Shown here: positions 24,643 to 31,366 of the stretch, piece by piece
Layout of the letters: each line of letters begins with the position of its first letter
Position numbering within the stretch: the first letter of the stretch is position 1
Assembly: GCF_009755605.1 (NCBI RefSeq)
Contig: NZ_WPNZ01000012.1
Span: 124,001 to 188,000, forward strand
Direction: 5' to 3'
From: Streptomyces typhae
GTDB taxonomy: Bacteria; Actinomycetota; Actinomycetes; Streptomycetales; Streptomycetaceae
Length of the DNA: 64,000 nt
Program-made: the position numbers and the translations under genes
The notes under the pieces: generated by a model
Databases searched by the model: none
What the model saw: only the letters and a program-made list of their open reading frames with translations
Told to the model about the DNA's origin: nothing

Positions 24643-25305
24643 CTACGCCTTGAACCGGGCCAGCTTCCGGTACGTGCGCACGTCCTCCTGGGCGGCCTCA
24701 GTCGCCGCCAGGTCCCCGCGGCCCAGGGCCTCACGCTTGCGCGCCACGGCGTTCTGCAACGCACGCTTCGCCTCGGCGCGGGCTTCGTCGACCTGCCGCG
24801 TGGACTCCCGCAGCCGCAGCAACTCCGCACGGGCCGCAGAGGCCGCCTGAGACTCCGCCCTGGCCCCTGCTTCCTGCCGCTTCGTCCAAGCAGGTTTACC
24901 GTCTGCCCGGACCCCAATGCCTCGCCCCTGGAGCTGCTTGGTCATGCCATTGTCTTTGCGGACACGGGGAACCACGTTGCCGTCCCGATCCCGCGCGGTA
25001 CGCGGGTAGGGGCGACCCTCGGCCGCGAATTCCGGCAGGAAGGGCAGGTGGTTGGCCTGCTCCGCCTTGGAGAGCTTGCGCCCCACCTCAGGCTCGGCAC
25101 CGATGCGCCGGAACGGCAGGCGAGGAATGCCGGGGTCGCCGTGCCCGCGCAGCATCGTGACGGCTACGCGGCTGCTGGGGCGAGCACTGACGGGAGCTGA
25201 AGGGTACGGTCGCGCCTCCTTCTTGGGAGACTCCGCCTTAGCTGCACGCTTACGCGCGTTCTTGCCTGCGACGGGCACAGGCTTGAATTGCCACTCACCA
25301 GACAT
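24643..25305 (-). CDS. Basic phage protein with C-terminal coiled coil, unknown function
   Basis: This 220-aa protein starts at ATG 25305 behind a strong AAGGAGGT. The first ~130 residues are Lys/Arg/Pro-rich and probably disordered (KNARKRAAKAESPKKEARPY). Residues ~140-220 form an Arg/Glu/Ala coiled coil ending in TYRKLARFKA. Its high charge suggests nucleic-acid contact or scaffolding, but no family is recognised. It is the first leftward gene after the long non-coding region. Confidence 0.65.
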   Translation of the reverse strand: MSGEWQFKPVPVAGKNARKRAAKAESPKKEARPYPSAPVSARPSSRVAVTMLRGHGDPGIPRLPFRRIGAEPEVGRKLSKAEQANHLPFLPEFAAEGRPYPRTARDRDGNVVPRVRKDNGMTKQLQGRGIGVRADGKPAWTKRQEAGARAESQAASAARAELLRLRESTRQVDEARAEAKRALQNAVARKREALGRGDLAATEAAQEDVRTYRKLARFKA

Positions 25306-26045
25306 GGCAACCTCCTTGATCATGCGGGGAATTGAATATTGCATAAGAGGCGAGCGACGGCCGTTTGACCGGACCGCCGCTCTACAGTGATAACCCGCAC
25401 TGCAACGGGTAGGAAATAATTCAGTAGTGGCCCGCCCTACCGTGCGGGCCACATACCGAGCGAGCAGGCTCCGCGCGTACACACCGTGCGTACTACCCAG
25501 TGCTTAAACGGAGCATATGTACTCTAGTTACTAGCGCGCTTCACTCTCCGGCCTTAGAGTTTCGGCCCTACGTGTTCACAGAGGTATCCAAACGGTATTT
25601 CCACCCGCCCAGTTATTCGGCCGAAATCCACACGGCCTACACCTCAACACCCGTTCAGGGTTAGAGAGATCACGCGCTATAGAGTTGTCAACTGCACCCC
25701 CCTTGCAAGGGAGGGTGCAACGACGGTCGAGCCGTCGCTAGGCGCCGGTCACCTACATCACACCCACGCTGGATACACGCGGCATGACATAGGCCAAGCC
25801 TGGCTTACGTACCACCCGTGCGGGGTGGGCATGGGGTGCACTTCCGAAAAGCGACACCCCTACGTAAAGGGTTATTGCAGAGGCCCGACCCATATAGGCA
25901 TAGGGCATGCTTATTAGAGCCATGGCGGCCCTGTTTGTTTTGCGTTCGGATAGTGCGGCCCTCTACCTCCGCGCCTACCCCGCTTCGCGGGTGGCGCCGG
26001 GGGAGTTTGCGCCTTTCCCTTTCCGACACCCAAAGAATATCAGGC

Positions 26046-26059
26046 GTCGCAGTTTCAAG
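26046..26059 (-). promoter_or_regulatory. CTTGANNCTGCGAC motif (copy C)
   Basis: The minus strand reads CTTGAAACTGCGAC, identical to copy B, and is preceded by AAAA as in B. I see no good -10 at 16-19 nt, so this copy may be an operator or a promoter with an unusual -10. The nearest leftward gene starts about 740 nt away. Confidence 0.55.
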
Positions 26060-26199
26060 TTTTGATAGCGCCTCATAAAGGGCTTATGCCCGTTTCCACT
26101 GCCCCATTTTGACCCCATTTAGGCGTGGTCCAGGTCACACTGGAAAGACTCTGAGTTACCCAGTTGCAACTCTCGGTGTGGATTATGCGACCATTCTGC

Positions 26200-26353
26200 A
26201 TAAATGCAATAACTGTGCGCAACACGTAAGCGCAGAGCGTGACGGCAGGAATAAATGCAGAAAGTAATGTGCGTTTACGAGGAGTTAGTTAGCGGACCTA
26301 ATCGCCTCATTGATATTCGAATTTCGGGCTGATAACGCAGAGGTAATGCGCAC
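26200..26353. repeat. Imperfect direct repeats (iteron-like) in AT-rich DNA
   Basis: Three related blocks occur at 26200-26220, 26251-26274 and 26332-26353. Each has ATAA(A)YGCA followed by a TAA(T/C)TG-type box and TGCGC or GCGCA (for example GTAATGTGCG and GTAATGCGCA). They lie in the least GC-rich part of the prophage. Such arrays can be origin iterons or repressor operators; which applies is not decided by sequence. Confidence 0.4.
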
Positions 26354-26516
26354 ACATAGGGGGTAATGCTTTATTTCAATAGAAGTGGACCCACCGGGGG
26401 TACCTTCCTCCGAGCGTGTACGGGTATGAATTTTTTGGGCAGCACGCATTCACCCCACCCGAACACGTACCGTCACGCCCAGCGAGCCGGCCGAGCACCC
26501 TCAGAAGGAAAGAATT

Positions 26517-26556
26517 AACCCCCCAATGTGAGACTCAGGTCTCACATTGGGGGGTT
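26517..26556 (-). terminator. Perfect 18-bp hairpin terminator
   Basis: The stem AACCCCCCAATGTGAGAC pairs perfectly with its complement around a TCAG loop. It lies 100 nt beyond the DUF397 gene. A second hairpin, GGCGGTTGGG/CCCAACCGCC, is at 26599-26624 between the two. Together they should insulate the regulator genes from the non-coding region. Confidence 0.85.
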
Positions 26557-26660
26557 TCCGTCCCAGAAGCCGCATAGTGACATCGACGTCTAGGTGTAGG
26601 CGGTTGGGTATACGCCCAACCGCCCTCACAGTTTTTCAGGAGTCGGAGCAGCGCCCCCCC

Positions 26661-26843
26661 CTACATGGGGGCCCGCTTGGTTGCCTCGATAAAGGAGCTC
26701 CAGGAAGCTGGGCTGAGGCTCATTCGGCCGTATCCTCGGTGCTTCGAATCACGCACCAGGATCTTCGTGCAGTCGTTATCAGCCACTTCAACGCAGCTAT
26801 CAGACTTGGTGTAAGTGCTGGTGCGCCAGTTGGGTTCAGCCAT
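26661..26843 (-). CDS. DUF397 domain protein
   Basis: This 60-aa protein is a typical DUF397 member. It opens NWRTSTYTKSDSCVEVAD, has a central LVRDSKHRG and ends SPASWSSFIEATKR. In Streptomyces DUF397 genes are usually paired with a DUF5753/HTH regulator, as here (5 nt apart), in the WhiJ/AbaA-type arrangement. The small partner is thought to modulate the DNA-binding partner. ATG 26843 has AAAGG 9 nt upstream; a GTG at 26852 is an alternative start. Confidence 0.88.
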   Translation of the reverse strand: MAEPNWRTSTYTKSDSCVEVADNDCTKILVRDSKHRGYGRMSLSPASWSSFIEATKRAPM

Positions 26844-26848
26844 ATCGA

Positions 26849-27709
26849 TCACCTTTCTTGTTGGGGCATTCGATCAAAGTGTTGGAAGGCAGCCCAGATC
26901 ATATCTCGAACCTCACCTCCGTAAACGGCTGACTGTTTCAGCAAGGCGAAGGTCTTGGCATATGTCTCGATCTCTCCGGGCTGCGTCACGGTAAGTTCGG
27001 CCGAGTAGGTCTCAACGAGTACCAGCTTGTCGTCGAACATCGAGAAAGAATTACCCTGCCAAACTTGTAAAGGCGCAGAGCGAGGAACGATCCCTGCGTT
27101 CACACGGGCCAGCCGGATCAAAGTCATAAGCCGGTCCAGCTGCCCCTTCATCACTTCAGGTCCTCCGAAATTGGAGTAGAGCGCCTGTTCCCCAAGAATC
27201 ACATCGAACTTGCGGTTACCTCGGTAGAGATACTGCTGACGTTCGAGGCGCTTGGCGGTGGCGGCTTCGGCATCGTCGGGAATCTCGTAGAGGCGAACAA
27301 CTTGCTGAAACACCGCCTCGGCATATTCAGCTGTCTGGAAAGTGCCCCAAATGACTGCAGGGTCCCAAATCCGAAAGAACTGCGCCTTCCTGTAGACGTG
27401 GAGTCCAGACTTCTGACGGCCTTCCGCCCCCTGCTTCAGAATCCGGCGCCACTCCACCCACATCTCCTCGATGTGGCGGACCATGGCCACCAAGTCCGGG
27501 AGGTCGGCATCTCGTCCCGTCGTCTGGCACCAGCTGCGAATGTCCTCTTCGCTCGCGTTCTGCTTGCCGTTCTCGATGCGAGAGACCTTCGACTCCTGCC
27601 AGCCAATAGCAGCGGCGAAGGCTCGGCCACTGCTGAATCCCGCGTCCTTGCGGAATCCACGCAGCCGAGCCCCCAGGGCCTCTCTTGTCTCTAGCGCCTG
27701 ACCACTCAC
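26849..27709 (-). CDS. XRE-family HTH regulator with DUF5753 domain
   Basis: This 286-aa protein has an N-terminal helix-turn-helix (about residues 10-65, LGARLRGFRKDAGFSSGRAF and WQESKVSRIENGKQ) and a C-terminal DUF5753 domain (~95-275, including YLYRGNRKFDVILGEQALY and GEIETYAKTFALLKQSA). This is the Streptomyces regulator type paired with DUF397. The likely start is GTG 27709, after the upstream stop; the ribosome site is weak. Its place in the non-late part of the prophage makes it a candidate repressor. It could equally be a morphogenesis-type regulator picked up from a host. Confidence 0.87.
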   Translation of the reverse strand: MSGQALETREALGARLRGFRKDAGFSSGRAFAAAIGWQESKVSRIENGKQNASEEDIRSWCQTTGRDADLPDLVAMVRHIEEMWVEWRRILKQGAEGRQKSGLHVYRKAQFFRIWDPAVIWGTFQTAEYAEAVFQQVVRLYEIPDDAEAATAKRLERQQYLYRGNRKFDVILGEQALYSNFGGPEVMKGQLDRLMTLIRLARVNAGIVPRSAPLQVWQGNSFSMFDDKLVLVETYSAELTVTQPGEIETYAKTFALLKQSAVYGGEVRDMIWAAFQHFDRMPQQER

Positions 27710-27716
27710 GGAAGTG

Positions 27717-28241
27717 TCAGGGCTTGTACTCGACGGTGGGTGAAGCGATGGACCAGAGCTGATCTCGTACTCGGATGCACTCAGTGATGACGTCGGGGGC
27801 CTTGACGATCTCGGAGCCCAGGACACGCCCTGCGCCGTCGAAGTGCCCTACAGCCAAGAGGCTGTCGTCGAAGAGCCACCAGTCGTTGCCGTCCACGGGG
27901 AAACGCAGATCCTCGGGGAGCCGCTGCCGCGGCAACCACCGAATCGCCTCGCCGGCCTCTTCGTTCACATCTGTGGTGGCGTACTCCCACTGGATGTAGG
28001 GGCTGTGAGGTTCGGTCACGACTCTCACCCGCCGGACGGTCTTCCCTGCCCCCGTGACCCGCTTCATGAGTTGCGTCCACGGCAACATGAACGAGTCGTC
28101 GGATGCACGCCCGTTGAGCCAGTCCTCGAACGGTCCTTCCTCGTCCGGCACTGAGTAGTCGTCTCTCAGCTCCAGATGGAAGGCATCGTGCTCGAAGCGC
28201 TCAAAGAGCTGGTTGCGCTCGGCGCTGGAGATCAACTGCAC
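27717..28241 (-). CDS. DUF6879 family protein
   Basis: This 174-aa protein starts at GTG 28241 behind GGAGGAA. It matches the DUF6879 pattern: FERFEHDAFHLELRDDYSVP, PFEDWLNG, a central RRVRVVTEPHSPYIQWEY and the C-terminal DWWLFDDSLLAVGHFDGAGR. The family commonly sits next to DUF5753/HTH regulators in Streptomyces, as here 7 nt upstream. Its biochemical role is unknown. Confidence 0.85.
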   Translation of the reverse strand: MQLISSAERNQLFERFEHDAFHLELRDDYSVPDEEGPFEDWLNGRASDDSFMLPWTQLMKRVTGAGKTVRRVRVVTEPHSPYIQWEYATTDVNEEAGEAIRWLPRQRLPEDLRFPVDGNDWWLFDDSLLAVGHFDGAGRVLGSEIVKAPDVITECIRVRDQLWSIASPTVEYKP

Positions 28242-28620
28242 GCGGTTCCTCCAGTAGGGCTGTGATCGCGGCCCTGGGGACCTCAACCACGGTCTCATAG
28301 TCCGGAATGGTCATCTGCTCCAGGGCCTCGGGGTCGGTGACCTCGCGCCCCTGCACTACATACGTGCCTTCGGGGGTGAGGACCATGAGCGGGTCCCCCA
28401 AGCGCCTGAACTCGCCTGAGGGAAGACCGTCCTTCTCCAGATGTTTGAACAGTTCGGTGGGGACCTCCACGACCGTCTCACCCTCGGCGATGGTGAGCTG
28501 CATCAGCAGGTCGTTTGCGAAGATCTTCCACCCCTGTACGAGGTAGGTCCCTCGATCTGTCGCATAGAGCGTCGGACAGTCACCTTGCTTGGAGTCCTTG
28601 CCAAGGAACCGTAACCGCAT
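28201..28620 (-). CDS. Internally duplicated protein next to DUF6879
   Basis: This 139-aa protein starts at ATG 28620 and overlaps the DUF6879 gene by 41 nt. It consists of two copies of a ~48-residue unit: GTYLVQGWKI...IAEGETVVEVPTELF in the first and GTYVVQGREV...IPDYETVVEVPRAAI in the second. The repeat suggests a small beta module in tandem. With its overlap it belongs to the DUF6879/DUF5753/DUF397 unit. Function unknown. Confidence 0.72.
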   Translation of the reverse strand: MRLRFLGKDSKQGDCPTLYATDRGTYLVQGWKIFANDLLMQLTIAEGETVVEVPTELFKHLEKDGLPSGEFRRLGDPLMVLTPEGTYVVQGREVTDPEALEQMTIPDYETVVEVPRAAITALLEEPRAVDLQRRAQPAL

Positions 28621-28802
28621 GGCTGTTCTCCTGTCTTCGAGTTTGCGTCAGTTTGCTTCGCACACCGATGTTCGGTGCGATGTTCGGCGCCGGTCAACCG
28701 ATCTCGCGCAAACAGGCGCAATCTGCTTGGGGGTTGATGGTCGCGGTGGCTACGTTGCTCACCGAACCCAAACCGCCCAGGCGGCACCGAGGGAGAGGCG
28801 TG

Positions 28803-29183
28803 GTGACGACCGTGACTAACAAGAGTGTGACGGTGACGAAGCCTGGGGCCGCTGACCCGCCCATCGACGTCGGAGCGATCACCCATATCGTCAGCGAGAC
28901 ACTGGACATGAGCCTCAGTACGACCACGTGGGACGAGATTCGGAGCAGGACTCGCGCACTGACCGGGCATCTGGCCCTACTGGGGGACCGCTGCCAGGTT
29001 GATGGCGAGGACGAAGCAGTAGCGCGTCTCTTGGGCCTGGTGGCCAGTCACCTGTCCCTGGACAAGCGGCCCACCGGCCGGAGCCACGCGCACGACGCCT
29101 TCGGCTACATGCATGACACTGCTGTCTTCGCCAGGGCGCTCCTTGCGCTCTACGCGCGGCAGCAGGGATCGTCCGCGCCATGA
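28803..29183 (+). CDS. Helical phage or cargo protein, possibly DUF6415-like
   Basis: This 126-aa protein is transcribed away from the DUF6879 unit. GTG at 28803 (or 28800) follows GGAGAGG. It is helical (ITHIVSETLDMSLSTTTWDE, RALTGHLALLGDRCQVD, FARALLALYARQQG) and reminds me of DUF6415-type Streptomyces proteins, with low certainty. Its stop overlaps the ATG of the next small gene. Confidence 0.55.
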   Translation: MTTVTNKSVTVTKPGAADPPIDVGAITHIVSETLDMSLSTTTWDEIRSRTRALTGHLALLGDRCQVDGEDEAVARLLGLVASHLSLDKRPTGRSHAHDAFGYMHDTAVFARALLALYARQQGSSAP

Positions 29184-29371
29184 TGCGGCAGCGATCTCAG
29201 ATCGGATTCTGCTTGTGGTGCCGTACGGACGCAGTCCTGGTGACGTTCATCGGCCCTGTGGAGAGCGCCGGCTCGTCTGCTCCAGTGCTCGCTTGCGAGC
29301 TGTGCCTTCAGTTCATCCGCAGTTACGTACGCGAGTACGTAACTCAGTGGGACAGGCGTTCCACCGCCTAG
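29180..29371 (+). CDS. Small two-CxxC protein
   Basis: This 63-aa protein starts at ATG 29180, overlapping the previous stop. It has CLWC near the N-terminus and CELC in the middle (APVLACELCLQFIRSYV), a likely zinc pair. Function unknown. The 220 nt after it hold a hairpin (CCCGCCCTCTGG/CCAGAGGGCGGG, 29481-29524) and no other gene I can support. Confidence 0.62.
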   Translation: MMRQRSQIGFCLWCRTDAVLVTFIGPVESAGSSAPVLACELCLQFIRSYVREYVTQWDRRSTA

Positions 29372-29591
29372 GACACCCGCCTCATCGGAAGTTCCGAGAG
29401 GTCCCCCGACCCCCCCGGAACTCGGTGAGGCGGGGCAGCACCCCTCCCCCGGCTTCAAGACGTTGGGAGAGGCAACAGACCCCGCCCTCTGGCCATGGAC
29501 GTCACGAGCCGGACCAGAGGGCGGGTGAGCAAGTGCAGCACGCCCGGGGGTTGCACCCCCTCGGGCGATTCCCCTGAGAGAAGGGCGAGCC

Positions 29592-29711
29592 ATGACGCTC
29601 AAGGACGCACTCAAGAGGAAGGCTACCGTCCTCGGCGACGAGGACGACAGCGACAGCCAGGGCGGAGACGCCGGTGGCTGCGGCGACGGCGACGGATGCG
29701 GGCGAGAGTAA
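29592..29711 (+). CDS. 39-residue acidic Gly/Asp/Cys peptide
   Basis: A short gene starts at ATG 29592 with GAAGGGCGAG upstream and ends TAA 29711. The product has a short basic helix (MTLKDALKRKATVLG) and then an acidic tail with two Cys (GGDAGGCGDGDGCGRE). The leader-plus-small-core look resembles precursor peptides, but no modifying enzyme is recognisable nearby, so this is only a candidate. Confidence 0.5.
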   Translation: MTLKDALKRKATVLGDEDDSDSQGGDAGGCGDGDGCGRE

Positions 29712-29786
29712 CCCGATGGCCCTGCATCACTGAGCGCCCGGGGGCGGCCACCGACGTGGCCGCCCCTTCCTGCTAGAGGGATCGAA

Positions 29787-30242
29787 ATGTCTGTTCATCA
29801 TCACGCGTATGTGTGGATCGGGCCAGGTGCCGAGTACAACAACGACTCGCAGAGACGGCCCTACGACCCAGGCCCCAACCCGGACCCGGGGAGGCGGCCA
29901 GTGAGCGCTTTTCGCGATGCACCTGTGGCGCCGAACGAACCCGCCAACTGGCTCTTGAAGAACCCGCGGTTCGTGGTTGAGACGTTCCATGACCCAGACC
30001 TCGCGGTCCATTGGTACGGCAACCAGGTCAAGCAGCACGCCGGACACTTCGATGGCGACCACGCAAAGAGACCCGAGACGATCGAGGGAATGCTCGCCGC
30101 AGCACTGGGGACCATCAAGGGCAACCGCGATGTCGTGAACGGTTGGTGGGGGAAGGGCGGGACAACGTTCTTCGCGATCCATCTGATCGCGTGCCCGAAC
30201 TTCTGGAGGCCGGAGCATGCCTGCCCTCTGGGCCTGCGCTAG
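29787..30242 (+). CDS. Unknown protein, His/Trp/Pro-rich
   Basis: This 151-aa protein starts at ATG 29787 behind AGAGGG. It begins MSVHHHAYVWIGPGAEYNN, has a Pro-rich stretch, then a helical segment (ETIEGMLAAALGTIKGNRD) and a Trp/Cys-containing end (IACPNFWRPEHACP). I do not recognise a family. It lies between two peptide-sized genes transcribed in the same direction. Confidence 0.62.
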   Translation: MSVHHHAYVWIGPGAEYNNDSQRRPYDPGPNPDPGRRPVSAFRDAPVAPNEPANWLLKNPRFVVETFHDPDLAVHWYGNQVKQHAGHFDGDHAKRPETIEGMLAAALGTIKGNRDVVNGWWGKGGTTFFAIHLIACPNFWRPEHACPLGLR

Positions 30243-30271
30243 ATGTCTGAAACCGCAGGAGACGACGCGCG

Positions 30272-30430
30272 TTGACCTGCCCAGCCGAGCAAAGTCCACC
30301 CACCCCGTGCGCGGGTTGTGCAGCGTGTAACCCAGAAATCTATCTGCCCGCGCAAGAGCCCTTCTTCGGCCCCGGCGAGCCGGGAGGAGACTTCGACCCA
30401 CACGAGCAGCCCCAAGGACACCCACACTGA
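30272..30430 (+). CDS. 52-residue Cys/Pro-rich peptide, tentative
   Basis: A possible gene starts at TTG 30272 with AGGAG about 10 nt upstream. The product starts with Cys-rich TCPAEQSPPTPCAGCAAC and ends in an acidic Pro/His tail (DPHEQPQGHPH). The four Cys resemble a zinc knuckle. The TTG start and small size make it uncertain. Confidence 0.4.
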   Translation: MTCPAEQSPPTPCAGCAACNPEIYLPAQEPFFGPGEPGGDFDPHEQPQGHPH

Positions 30431-30463
30431 CTGAGCCCAAAGGGTTCCACAGCGACCGAGATG

Positions 30464-30494
30464 GGGGCCCGGACGCTTCCTCTGTCCGGACCCC
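30464..30494 (-). terminator. Conserved-loop hairpin terminator, copy 4
   Basis: GGGG and CCGGAC pair with GTCCGG and CCCC around one mismatch. On the minus strand the inner element reads GGACA-GAGGAAG-CGTCC (30487-30471), the same as copy 2. It lies 22 nt after the stop of the 30517-31302 gene. Confidence 0.86.
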
Positions 30495-30516
30495 TTTGAC
30501 CGGGCACCTTCATGAC

Positions 30517-31302
30517 CTAGCCGAAGGAATGTGCCAGCACCCCCTCAGGCTGTTCCACCTGCTTCGGCTTGTGACGGTAGTAGGTCGCCTGCGAGATCCC
30601 GAGGGCGCGACAAATGTCCCCTACGGTTGCCTCTGCGCCGAGGGAGGCGCGAGCCTCCTCGATAGACCGAGCGAGTGACGAGCGCCGCTGTTCGGCCCTG
30701 CTTCGCTCCTCTCGCAACTTGCGCTCCTCCTCGTCGAGGAACTTCCCCAGTTCCACGTTCAGCCGCTCCGCCTCTCCGGTCAGCTCCTCGGCGATCGAGA
30801 TGGCGTCTCTCAACTCTCCCACGGCCCCATGGACGCGGGCGGAGAGTCTCAGGGTCTCGGAGACCACCACCTCAGCCATGAGGATTTGAGAGACCTCTCT
30901 CAGCTCCGCCAGCTCCGCAGTGACAGACCGCGTCTCGGACGGAGTCTCCGCCATGTGGATGAGGTGAGCGATCACGATGGGAGGGACGCACGAGACTGCC
31001 ACAGTGAGAAGGTCCGAGCCTTCCATGTAGCTCTGCTCGATCAGGTGAGAGATCGACTGGGCGCCCATGGCGAGCGTGAGAGCCGCGAGGGCGCCCACCA
31101 AGGCCGTCACCTGTCCGGGCAGCTTCATCTTCCGCCGGTAGGTTGCGATCGCTCCGGCTGCGAGAGCATAGACGGAGAGGCAGACCGGCATGGCCGGCGC
31201 GTAGTGCTCGGACCATCCGACCGCTGTCGCTAGCGCGATCTCTCCGGGGATGGAGAGGTACAGCGCAGCGAGGCAGGCCGCAGGTATCGCCCCTCTCAGC
31301 AC
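30517..31302 (-). CDS. Four-helix membrane protein with coiled coil and C-terminal HTH
   Basis: This 261-aa protein has four hydrophobic segments in residues ~5-118 (for example AIPAACLAALYLSI, CLSVYALAAGAIATY, LVGALAALTLAMGA, CVPPIVIAHLIHM). A long coiled coil (~125-215) follows, then a resolvase-type helix-turn-helix (~225-250, TVGDICRALGISQATYYRHK). The layout resembles DUF2637/SpdB-like proteins of Streptomyces mobile elements. It could tether phage DNA to the membrane or sense a membrane signal. GTG 31302 is the first available start; a 12-codon reading frame (ATG 31331) ends 2 nt before it and may act as a leader. Confidence 0.7.
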   Translation of the reverse strand: MLRGAIPAACLAALYLSIPGEIALATAVGWSEHYAPAMPVCLSVYALAAGAIATYRRKMKLPGQVTALVGALAALTLAMGAQSISHLIEQSYMEGSDLLTVAVSCVPPIVIAHLIHMAETPSETRSVTAELAELREVSQILMAEVVVSETLRLSARVHGAVGELRDAISIAEELTGEAERLNVELGKFLDEEERKLREERSRAEQRRSSLARSIEEARASLGAEATVGDICRALGISQATYYRHKPKQVEQPEGVLAHSFG

Positions 31303-31366
31303 AGCTTTGATGTACCAGGGGGGGTTGCAGACATAGGTGTGCCCTCGAATCTGGGTGGGTGGAATT

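Larger units (their letters stand above)
25306..26516. other. 1.2-kb non-coding, structured intergenic region
   Basis: No frame on either strand combines a start, ribosome site and coding character, although genes are packed tightly elsewhere in the prophage. It holds several hairpins: TGCACCC...GGGTGCA at 25693-25719 around CCCTTGCAAGGG, CGACGG/CCGTCG at 25721-25737, and CCCGC/GCGGG at 25979-25990. It also holds one CTTGANNCTGCGAC copy (26046-26059) and AT-rich near-repeats at 26200-26353. Candidate contents are early promoters, a long leader or small RNA, or a replication origin. Confidence 0.6.

Noticed and set aside
25805..26029. 74-codon leftward frame just after the CTTGANNCTGCGAC copy C
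   Set aside because: It starts at GTG without a usable ribosome site, has no coding character and lies in DNA full of hairpins.
25818..26078. 86-codon rightward frame in the non-coding island
   Set aside because: No ribosome site, direction opposite to the surrounding units, and no domain resemblance.
25306..26516. Possible tRNA or CRISPR array in the long non-coding region
   Set aside because: No T-arm GTTCRANNC with matching acceptor stem was found, and the repeats are too few and irregular for CRISPR.
28737..29183. Earlier ATG (28737) as start of the 28803-29183 gene
   Set aside because: The sequence before 28803 is not coding-like and GGAGAGG is correctly spaced only for GTG 28800/28803.
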